DNA of 8,713 nt from Bacteroidales bacterium. GTDB taxonomy: Bacteria > Bacteroidota > Bacteroidia > Bacteroidales > Muribaculaceae. The position numbers and the translations under genes were made by a program. The notes under the pieces were generated by a model. That model did no database searches. It saw only the letters and a list, made by a program, of their open reading frames with translations, and had not been told where the DNA came from. Within the stretch, counting starts at the first letter, position 1, and each line of letters starts with the position of its first letter. Positions 1 to 5,035 of this stretch are shown here, in pieces. The DNA lies in assembly GCA_019416425.1 (NCBI GenBank), contig DXXK01000061.1, forward strand, positions 1 to 8,713, written 5' to 3'.

Positions 1-168
1 GTGTTCCGTGCCTTTGGGAAGGTTCAGGATGGCTTCGAGATTGATTATCTCGGTCGCCGCGTCGGACAGCGTGCCGAATGACTGTGAAAGCAACTCCAGT
101 ACACGCTGATCTGAGTTCAAGGCATTTATGGTGATGGAAGGGTTGTCTCCCGATTCTTGGTTAGTCAT
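1..168 (-). CDS. fbp: fructose-1,6-bisphosphatase class III, N-terminal fragment
   Basis: Reading the minus strand from the ATG at 168 gives 56 codons, open to the window edge. The fragment begins MTNQESGDNPSITI and ends LNLPKGTEH. In class III fructose bisphosphatases (the Firmicutes/Bacteroidetes type, about 650 residues) the segment LPKGTEHF leads directly into the first metal-binding SDxHGE motif, which here would lie just outside the window. The family hydrolyses fructose-1,6-bisphosphate to fructose-6-phosphate in gluconeogenesis, in the cytoplasm. The start is supported by a TAnnTTTG box about 22 bp upstream. The gene is divergent from the phosphoesterase at 245. The call rests on a short N-terminal match, so the family is likely but only the first part is visible. 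Confidence 0.82.
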   Translation of the reverse strand, partial: MTNQESGDNPSITINALNSDQRVLELLSQSFGTLSDAATEIINLEAILNLPKGTEH

Positions 169-186
169 ACATTCATTTCTAAACGA

Positions 187-218
187 TTTGCAAATTTACA
201 TAATTCACGGTACTTTTG
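187..218 (+). promoter_or_regulatory. predicted Bacteroidetes promoter for the metallophosphoesterase
   Basis: TTTG at 187-190 and TACTTTTG at 211-218 are separated by 20 nt, an exact fit to the Bacteroidetes sigma-ABfr consensus (TTTG, 19-21 nt, TAnnTTTG). Transcription would start near 225, about 20 nt before the ATG at 245. Confidence 0.7.
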
Positions 219-221
219 CAA
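191..221 (-). promoter_or_regulatory. predicted Bacteroidetes promoter for fbp
   Basis: On the minus strand TAAATTTG (positions 198-191) matches the Bacteroidetes -7 box TAnnTTTG. A partial -33 box TTGC (221-218) lies 19 nt upstream; a better TTTG (225-222) lies 23 nt upstream, slightly too far. The predicted transcript would have a very short leader before the ATG at 168. It overlaps the plus-strand promoter at 187-218. Confidence 0.5.
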
Positions 222-244
222 CAAAATATAAGAATGTAACCTAA

Positions 245-751
245 ATGAAACAGATAGGCATATTGAGTGACACGCACGGATGGTGGGACGATAAGTTTTC
301 CGACCATTTCAAGGATTGCGACGAGGTATGGCATGCAGGCGACATTGGGGATCCTGAGATAATAAAGAGATTACGGCAGTTGGTTCCTGTGGTTCATGCC
401 GTATCCGGCAATATCGACGGTCAGGATATCCGGTGGCAGTTCAATGAGATAGACCGTTTCAAATGCGAGGATGTCGATGTATGGATGAAACATATATCAG
501 GCTATCCCGGCAAATGGGTTCCCGGGGTTAAGAAGATGCTGGCGGAGGAACGACCTGGAATAGTAATTGGAGGTCACTCGCATATATTGAAGGTTATCTA
601 CGACAGGGAACTCGGGCTGCTGCACATTAATCCCGGAGCGGCCGGACGCCAAGGCTGGCAGGCAGTCCGCACGCTGGTGCGCATAAAAATAGACGGCTCC
701 GATATCCGTGACTGTGAGATCATCGAACTCGGAGACCGTGTAGGGATATAG
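245..751 (+). CDS. YfcE/MJ0936-family metallophosphoesterase
   Basis: This 168-residue protein belongs to the small calcineurin-like phosphodiesterases (YfcE/MJ0936/YsnB group), which use two metal ions to hydrolyse phosphodiester or phosphomonoester bonds. The metal-binding motifs appear in order: SDTHG (residues 8-12, D9 and H11), HAGD (30-33), GNID (55-58), a lone histidine H83 in KHISGYPG where the family usually has THG, and GGHSH (109-113). The length is normal for the family. There is no signal peptide or membrane segment, so it should be cytoplasmic. The start follows a good promoter by about 20 nt and has no clear Shine-Dalgarno sequence, as is common in Bacteroidetes. The physiological substrate cannot be read from sequence. 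Its 3' end lies only 11 bp from the convergent Nudix gene, with no terminator hairpin between them. Confidence 0.92.
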   Translation: MKQIGILSDTHGWWDDKFSDHFKDCDEVWHAGDIGDPEIIKRLRQLVPVVHAVSGNIDGQDIRWQFNEIDRFKCEDVDVWMKHISGYPGKWVPGVKKMLAEERPGIVIGGHSHILKVIYDRELGLLHINPGAAGRQGWQAVRTLVRIKIDGSDIRDCEIIELGDRVGI

Positions 752-762
752 TCAGGGCCGCT

Positions 763-1329
763 TTATTTGCGTTCAAGGGCGAAATACCGCCATAGTGGAG
801 CGGCCATCTGGCTTTGCTTCACCTCATCGTTGAGGAGCAAATCATAGACCTGCTTACGGGTCAGAAGTTCGACGTCCAGGTCCTCGGTTGAATCAAGATG
901 ACGCTTGCCGTTTGGCATGACGCCTACGGCCAGGAAACTATGCGTCATGTTGCTGGTGGTGCTGGCGTTTCCGCTTGCATTCATTATCGGCATCCAGGTG
1001 CCACCTGTATAACCGGTCTCCTCCTCCAGCTCGCGCCGTGCCGCCTGCTCGGGTGTCTCGCCCGGTTCCATGACGCCGGCCGGAATCTCATAGTAGGTAC
1101 CGTCGATGCCGTAACGGTATTGCCTCTCCATCACGAACATGCCATCCTCGGTAATGGCGATGATGTTGACCCAGTCGGGGTAGTCAAGCACATAGAATTC
1201 CGGGTTGACACGGCCATCGGGCAGCTGCACCTCATCATGGCGGACACGCAGCCACGGCGGACGAGATACGATTATCTCGCTTTTCAACGTCTTCCAACGT
1301 TTCGGATCCTTCTGTTTATTATCTTCCAT
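763..1329 (-). CDS. Nudix hydrolase, ADP-ribose pyrophosphatase-like
   Basis: With the start at 1329 the product has 188 residues (MEDNKQKDPKRWK...). It has a complete Nudix box GX5EX7REUXEEXGU: G85, E91, R99-E100-L101, E103-E104, G106. The residues before it (ERQYRYG, then YYEIPAG) are typical of the ADP-ribose/NDP-sugar pyrophosphatase branch (NudF-like), which splits ADP-ribose into AMP and ribose-5-phosphate; the exact substrate is inferred. It is cytoplasmic, with no signal peptide. An in-frame ATG at 1374 would add 15 residues, but it lies upstream of the likely -7 box at 1363-1370, and that extension is encoded by the duplicated leader. The ATG at 1329 has AAAGAG seven nt upstream and is preferred. 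It is divergent from the sigma/RyR operon across a 404-bp gap. Confidence 0.9.
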   Translation of the reverse strand: MEDNKQKDPKRWKTLKSEIIVSRPPWLRVRHDEVQLPDGRVNPEFYVLDYPDWVNIIAITEDGMFVMERQYRYGIDGTYYEIPAGVMEPGETPEQAARRELEEETGYTGGTWMPIMNASGNASTTSNMTHSFLAVGVMPNGKRHLDSTEDLDVELLTRKQVYDLLLNDEVKQSQMAAPLWRYFALERK

Positions 1330-1355
1330 AATATGGCTCTTTAATATGGCTCTTT
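1330..1355 (-). repeat. 13-bp perfect tandem repeat containing the Nudix ribosome-binding site
   Basis: AATATGGCTCTTT occurs at 1330-1342 and again at 1343-1355 with no gap and no mismatch. On the minus strand each unit reads AAAGAGCCATATT, so the unit next to the gene puts AAAGAG seven nt before the ATG at 1329. The outer copy repeats the same ribosome-binding site but is followed by the inner copy rather than by a start codon. Confidence 0.9.
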
Positions 1356-1362
1356 GGTTATG

Positions 1363-1370
1363 CAAAATTA
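1363..1370 (-). promoter_or_regulatory. predicted -7 box for the Nudix gene
   Basis: The minus strand reads TAATTTTG (1370-1363), a match to TAnnTTTG, about 33 bp before the start codon. No convincing TTTG lies 19-21 nt upstream, so the promoter is only half supported. A second -7-like box TAACTTTG (1482-1475) lies further upstream and would give a leader of about 140 nt. Confidence 0.4.
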
Positions 1371-1444
1371 GCAAAAATTATAATAACTCGCATATCAGCT
1401 AATAAAATCATATATGTGTCTCAGGTTTTAGTGGAAATTGAGTA

Positions 1445-1472
1445 GACCGGACGGCAATCCCACCGTCCGGTC
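1445..1472. other. GC-rich hairpin, 10-bp stem
   Basis: GACCGGACGG (1445-1454) pairs perfectly with CCGTCCGGTC (1463-1472) around an 8-nt loop, CAATCCCA. It stands out in an AT-rich background. Neither strand has a T-run directly after it, so it is not a standard intrinsic terminator. On the minus strand a TAACTTTG box (1482-1475) sits just before it, so a transcript from there would start inside or at the edge of the hairpin. Confidence 0.65.
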
Positions 1473-1503
1473 CACAAAGTTAGTGATTGTAGGATAAATA
1501 CAT

Positions 1504-1553
1504 GACATGTCTCTATAATAAATCAACAAATCTTCGACACGTGTCTCTAAAAT
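1504..1553. repeat. pair of related palindromes and direct repeats, possible operators
   Basis: GACATGTC (1504-1511) and GACACGTGTC (1536-1545) are perfect palindromes sharing GACA...TGTC. Each is followed by nearly the same eight bases, TCTATAAT (1512-1519) and TCTAAAAT (1546-1553). The 12-mer TGTCTCTAwAAT is thus repeated with an offset of 34 bp, and the palindrome centres are 33 bp apart, about three helical turns. This spacing is compatible with cooperative binding of a dimeric regulator; which gene it would serve is unknown. Confidence 0.45.
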
Positions 1554-1654
1554 TACAGTTGGTTGAGAGGAACCTCCGCTCAATTTCGTCACATATAAAT
1601 ACAGACCTGACAACGATAGCAAATCTATCGGGCCAGAATAAAATTTCCTGTTCA

Positions 1655-1686
1655 TTTCATTGGTTCGCATATTTTTCGTAAATTTG
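1655..1686 (+). promoter_or_regulatory. predicted promoter for the sigma/RyR operon
   Basis: TAAATTTG at 1679-1686 matches the -7 box. TTTC at 1655-1658 lies 20 nt upstream, three of four bases of the -33 box. Transcription would begin near 1693, which rules against the in-frame ATG at 1692 as the translation start and supports the ATG at 1734. Confidence 0.55.
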
Positions 1687-1733
1687 CATGTTTGGAAAAT
1701 ATTCATCACACATCATACTTAAAGCCGAATATT

Positions 1734-2390
1734 ATGAACAGAGACATTGAAATGCCACTGAGCATTACCGATAGCGCCGCCTCGGCATTCTATGGACGGA
1801 ATATAGATAATAGCAACAAACTGCGGGGACTGACGGACAAGGAAATAGTATCCAAGCTTATCGAACGAGATCCGGTCGTCACATATTGGTTCCTATATGT
1901 TAAATGCCGGCCGTTGTTTTTGAAACTTATCAAGACGCTGTTCAATCATCCGATAGAATACCATGAGTTTGCCGACGAGGTAACGGTGTTTCTGCTGGAA
2001 AACAATGAACGCCGGCTACGTCAGTTCGATTGCAAGAGCACATTATGCCATTGGCTAAAGATATGTCTGATAAGATATTTTGTAAGAAATGATGATGTCA
2101 TGATAGAAGATGTCACCAAAGAGTCTCCTTATGTCTTAGAGAACGAGAATGTCCGTCAGGATGATGTCGTAGACCACATCGGAACCTTGAACGCCAAGCT
2201 CGATATTAAGATCCTTATGGACGAGCTTGCAGCCAGCAACAGCCGATATGCCTACGTGATTCAGAGAATCCTGCTGGATGATGCGGAATATGAAACAGTG
2301 GCGGCCGAGCTGAACGTTCAGGTCGCCAACCTATACAATATTAAGAAAAGAGCAATGGAAGAATTGACTAAAATTGCATTGGGCTTATGA
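1734..2390 (+). CDS. ECF-like sigma-70 family sigma factor
   Basis: The product from the ATG at 1734 has 218 residues. A start at 1692 would add 14 residues but falls at the predicted transcription start. Residues 35-118 resemble sigma region 2: a helical core with EFADEVTVFLLE (78-89), followed by RQFDCKSTLCHWLKI (96-110), the equivalent of the usual 'F...s.F..WL..ia' helix. Residues 163-211 resemble region 4, with a helix-turn-helix in YETVAAELNVQVANLYNIKK (186-205). The linker (119-162) is acidic. There is no membrane segment. Sequence identity to well-known ECF groups looks low, so the sub-group is not assigned. Its stop overlaps the start of the next gene (ATGA), implying translational coupling and a shared function. 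It probably directs RNA polymerase to a private promoter set, controlled by the downstream protein; that control is inferred. Confidence 0.82.
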   Translation: MNRDIEMPLSITDSAASAFYGRNIDNSNKLRGLTDKEIVSKLIERDPVVTYWFLYVKCRPLFLKLIKTLFNHPIEYHEFADEVTVFLLENNERRLRQFDCKSTLCHWLKICLIRYFVRNDDVMIEDVTKESPYVLENENVRQDDVVDHIGTLNAKLDIKILMDELAASNSRYAYVIQRILLDDAEYETVAAELNVQVANLYNIKKRAMEELTKIALGL

Positions 2391-3352
2391 AGATTGAAAT
2401 TTCAGACAATCTGCTGTCCGCGTATCTTGAAGGAAACGTTACGGACGCAGAGGCACTTGAGGTATTGAATGCCGCGAAATCTGATCCAGAGCTCCGGGAA
2501 GTCATTGAGCTGTCTATCATGATGGATGCCGAAGACAGGCTATCGGTGGATCAAGACGAAATATTACCGATGTCTGCTCTCGCCGCCAAAGAAAAGGAAA
2601 ACCGATGTGCAGTGATGTGTGAGCTTTATGTCCTGTCTCTCTACAGCGTTGACAAGACCCTTGCCGATTGGGAACAAGTAGCTGCCGAACGAGGATGGCT
2701 GAAACAAGAAGGCACCCAGCTCCATAACATCGGACGACTGCTGGAGCAGGAGAGTTTCTCCACATGCAGGACATTCCACAATTCAATCGATGACCTGAAG
2801 AAGGCACTGCAACATAGTCATGTAATCGTGGTTGTAGACGGCAAGGAGCTGACCACAAATATCGATGAATTGAACAGACAGCGTCTGGAAGATGACTTTT
2901 TCGGTGCAAACCCAAATCACGCTATCGTAGTCACTGCTATTGAGGGCAGTCAGGTATCATACTATGATCCGGACCAGAATAAAATACAGAAAATATCCTT
3001 GGGCCTGTTCCTGGACGCGTGGGAAGATTCCTCCCGATACATGGTCAAGGTGTCCAGAAGAAATTCAAATAACTATGAACCTCATCCCATAGACCTGAGC
3101 GATGTAATGTTGTCCGACGAATTGATAGAATTGCGCGAGGCTATCGCCGAGAACGCGCACGAAGTCTGGGCAAAGGGAAGAAAAGCACAGGGATGGACCT
3201 ACGGTCCGCAACGCAATGACGATCTGAAACAGACTCCCTGCATGGTTCCATACAGCGACCTGTCTGATCAGGACAAGTATTTCGACCGCGAGATGGCCAT
3301 GAATACTATCAAGCTCCTAAAAAAACTCGGCTACAAAATCACCAAAGCATAA
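2387..3352 (+). CDS. anti-sigma-like / C39-like cysteine peptidase / RyR domain protein
   Basis: This 321-residue soluble protein has three parts. Residues 1-50 (DNLLSAYLEG..., DPELREVI) resemble the N-terminal sigma-binding helices of Bacteroidetes anti-sigma factors, but there is no zinc motif and no transmembrane helix. Residues 70-225 look like a C39/papain-like peptidase: C74 in RCAVMCELYVL as nucleophile, H178 in NHAIVVTAIEG, and D194 in YYDPD. The usual oxyanion glutamine about six residues before the cysteine is not seen (K68). Residues 245-318 match the RyR domain (Pfam PF02026): AHEVWAKGR (257-265), QGWTYGPQRND (268-278), P284-C285-M286-V287-P288-Y289, K297-Y-x-DR301 and LGY (314-316). 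The ATG overlaps the sigma stop by 4 bp. The likely role is a cytoplasmic regulator of that sigma factor; ligand, proteolysis and target are inferred. The RyR call is firm, the peptidase good, the anti-sigma moderate. Confidence 0.85.
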   Translation: MKIEISDNLLSAYLEGNVTDAEALEVLNAAKSDPELREVIELSIMMDAEDRLSVDQDEILPMSALAAKEKENRCAVMCELYVLSLYSVDKTLADWEQVAAERGWLKQEGTQLHNIGRLLEQESFSTCRTFHNSIDDLKKALQHSHVIVVVDGKELTTNIDELNRQRLEDDFFGANPNHAIVVTAIEGSQVSYYDPDQNKIQKISLGLFLDAWEDSSRYMVKVSRRNSNNYEPHPIDLSDVMLSDELIELREAIAENAHEVWAKGRKAQGWTYGPQRNDDLKQTPCMVPYSDLSDQDKYFDREMAMNTIKLLKKLGYKITKA

Positions 3353-3373
3353 TATAACCAATATTATTAAGAG

Positions 3374-3422
3374 AGCTGTTTAGACCTATCTATGTACAAT
3401 AGAAAAGTCTAAACAGCTTTTT
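3374..3422 (+). terminator. intrinsic terminator after the sigma/RyR operon
   Basis: AGCTGTTTAGAC (3374-3385) pairs perfectly with GTCTAAACAGCT (3407-3418), followed by TTTT (3419-3422). The loop contains a further short CTAT/ATAG pairing (3386-3389 and 3399-3402). It lies 22 bp after the stop codon. The convergent gene ends at 3451, so the hairpin may also help stop minus-strand transcription, although that side has only CTCTTAAT after the stem. Confidence 0.85.
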
Positions 3423-3450
3423 CGTTATGGGAGAAATTCTATCTTACGTA

Positions 3451-4938
3451 TTATTTTCGTCCGGAACGGATGCGTAGTTTCCAACCACTCCATAGTATCC
3501 ATCCAGCGAGAATTCCTGAGAAGAATACGAATACATAGGTGGCGGGGGCGCCCATGTAGAAGCGACCGTTATGTACTTCGAGTGCGATGCCATACAACGA
3601 CATAGGGAGTTCCTCCAGCCCCGCAGGCTGAGGCAACGCATCAGTGCCATCGTAATGTTCCACAGTAAACGGAGTGACCGCAAGGTCTTGGCTATAGCCC
3701 GATACGGCTCTCTTGCCAAATGGAGGTCCGGCTTTCTCCGGAGCTGGTTCTCCGGTAAAGTAGTCGGTAATCATATCCTTGTTCCTCTCCCAAACGAACA
3801 TCCCGCTGAATGAACCGCAAAGCCAGTTGCCGGATTTGTCTTTCCGGAAAACATTCAATCCCATGACGCTTACAGGCGGTGCATGATTGATTCGGACAGG
3901 AGTGGAATCCAATGTATTCAATGAATAGAATCCTTCGGATGTGGACAGTATCCAATCGCCTCGACCATCATCGTAACGAATCATACGTAGTTTGTCGTTC
4001 CAAGGATTGGTGCTGTACAATTGGGTTCCGGGTATGGCCGGTACCTTGGCAAGTGCCAACAGGATAAGGACAGGGGGACGTAGACACCATCCTGAGATTG
4101 CTACGAACAGAGTCAGGATTATCGTGGAGCGACCTAATCTCTCATGCCAGAGAAATGATTTACGAGTGATTTTAACCGCAGCACCGGTATTGGCTCCTTG
4201 ACGATGTCGCCTACGAACATATTTGGGCAGCAGCCAGTACATCAAGCCCGTGATGCATATCACAATCAGAATGACGGCAACAATATCCATCAAGATACGT
4301 CCAGGCATACCGAACAAGCCTCCGCCATGCAGCAACCATATGGTACGGAACAACGATACCTGGTTCCGGTAGCCGTTGGGTTGTTGTAACTGAAGCTTTT
4401 TAAATGATCTGTACGGAGGTGTGGATATGTAAAGGTAAGAACGTCCGGCTACTATAAGTGTATCAGTACGGCATATCATATCCGTAAGCATCTCGTCATT
4501 ATCCTTAGGCAACGCAACCGGCCTCCATCCATAATCCGGACCATCATACCGGTATAATCCGAAAATCGAGGCGGCATACAGACTGCTGTCGGGAGTCTGG
4601 ACCATATTCTTGATCTGCCTGAGGTCCGAGCCACCGGGCAATCCCTTGTTGAAGTCTGATACACGGGATGCCGTTCTGTCTGTTTTCCAGATTCCCGAAG
4701 TACCGTATATCAATACACAACTGTCTGCTCCGACTTTACATGGAGTGGTTCCACGCAACAGGCCTCCATTCCACTTAGTATAACGGTAACGGTCGGGCAG
4801 CCATTTCCGGCTGACATCGATATCCGATACGGAGGATCTATGGTTCAGGACGATTCCGGACAGGCAGAACATCAGCATGAAGAATGAGAATAATATTCCC
4901 ATCCATTTATGCTGCTTCTGCCATGTCGTCCTTTTCAT
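3451..4938 (-). CDS. PepSY-type four-helix membrane protein with propeller-like periplasmic loops
   Basis: The product from the ATG at 4938 has 495 residues. An ATG nine codons upstream (4965) lies inside the predicted -7 box. Four membrane helices appear at about 13-31, 215-237, 271-297 and 467-487. Each is preceded by a histidine and glycine pattern: H10KWMG, H204GGGLFG, H265ERLG and H456NGRFYMG. The first three end in SG/TG and the last runs into SGWKL, as in PepSY-associated TM proteins (PiuB/FoxB-like), some of which are haem-containing reductases of ferric siderophores. The two large periplasmic loops (about 35-200 and 298-455) contain short repeats such as SLYAASIFGLYRYDG, DWILSTSEGFYSLN and NWLCGSFSGMFVWE, similar to two-component-regulator propeller repeats. 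The layout suggests an internal duplication. Iron reduction is inferred from the family; no siderophore receptor gene is next to it. It lies downstream of the MFS gene on the same strand but has its own promoter. Confidence 0.8.
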   Translation of the reverse strand: MKRTTWQKQHKWMGILFSFFMLMFCLSGIVLNHRSSVSDIDVSRKWLPDRYRYTKWNGGLLRGTTPCKVGADSCVLIYGTSGIWKTDRTASRVSDFNKGLPGGSDLRQIKNMVQTPDSSLYAASIFGLYRYDGPDYGWRPVALPKDNDEMLTDMICRTDTLIVAGRSYLYISTPPYRSFKKLQLQQPNGYRNQVSLFRTIWLLHGGGLFGMPGRILMDIVAVILIVICITGLMYWLLPKYVRRRHRQGANTGAAVKITRKSFLWHERLGRSTIILTLFVAISGWCLRPPVLILLALAKVPAIPGTQLYSTNPWNDKLRMIRYDDGRGDWILSTSEGFYSLNTLDSTPVRINHAPPVSVMGLNVFRKDKSGNWLCGSFSGMFVWERNKDMITDYFTGEPAPEKAGPPFGKRAVSGYSQDLAVTPFTVEHYDGTDALPQPAGLEELPMSLYGIALEVHNGRFYMGAPATYVFVFFSGILAGWILWSGWKLRIRSGRK

Positions 4939-4962
4939 CAATCTGTAATTATGTTTCGGCTG

Positions 4963-4994
4963 CAAAGTTAGTCTTTCTCCATAACCGCCGCAAT
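4963..4994 (-). promoter_or_regulatory. predicted promoter for the PepSY-type gene
   Basis: The minus strand reads TAACTTTG (4970-4963), a full -7 match, with ATTG (4994-4991) 20 nt upstream as a three-of-four -33 match. It fixes the ATG at 4938 as the likely start, about 25 nt downstream, and indicates that this gene can be transcribed independently of the MFS gene. Confidence 0.55.
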
Positions 4995-5035
4995 ACCTAA
5001 AAATTGTGTTTCCCGGATTCCGCTGTCAATAGGCA

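Larger units (their letters stand above)
1371..1654. other. AT-rich, dyad-rich intergenic region between the Nudix gene and the sigma/RyR operon
   Basis: No convincing gene was found here. A minus-strand reading frame of 93 codons (1709-1428) has no recognisable family features or start context. The stretch holds several symmetrical elements: a 10-bp GC-rich hairpin (1445-1472); two related palindromes, GACATGTC (1504-1511) and GACACGTGTC (1536-1545), with centres 33 bp apart; and a 6-bp stem CGATAG/CTATCG with a 5-nt loop (1614-1630). TTGAG/CTCAA (1563-1567 and 1579-1583) could pair weakly. Such density suggests a regulatory region or a small RNA, but neither is shown. Confidence 0.5.

Noticed and set aside
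898..1344. 148-codon plus-strand frame
   Set aside because: Antisense to the Nudix gene, which has a perfect Nudix box on the other strand.
1330..1374. Upstream ATG giving a 203-residue Nudix protein
   Set aside because: It lies upstream of the likely -7 box, and the extra residues are encoded by the duplicated leader repeat. The ATG at 1329 has AAAGAG at good spacing.
1445..1472. GC-rich hairpin as an intrinsic terminator
   Set aside because: No T-run follows on either strand, and the nearest gene ends are too far away.
1428..1709. 93-codon minus-strand frame in the intergenic gap
   Set aside because: No family features, no good start context, and it runs through the palindromes, the hairpins and the sigma promoter. 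A real small gene cannot be fully excluded.
1692..1733. Upstream ATG giving a 232-residue sigma factor
   Set aside because: It falls at the predicted transcription start, directly after the -7 box at 1679-1686, so it would have no leader. The ATG at 1734 fits better.
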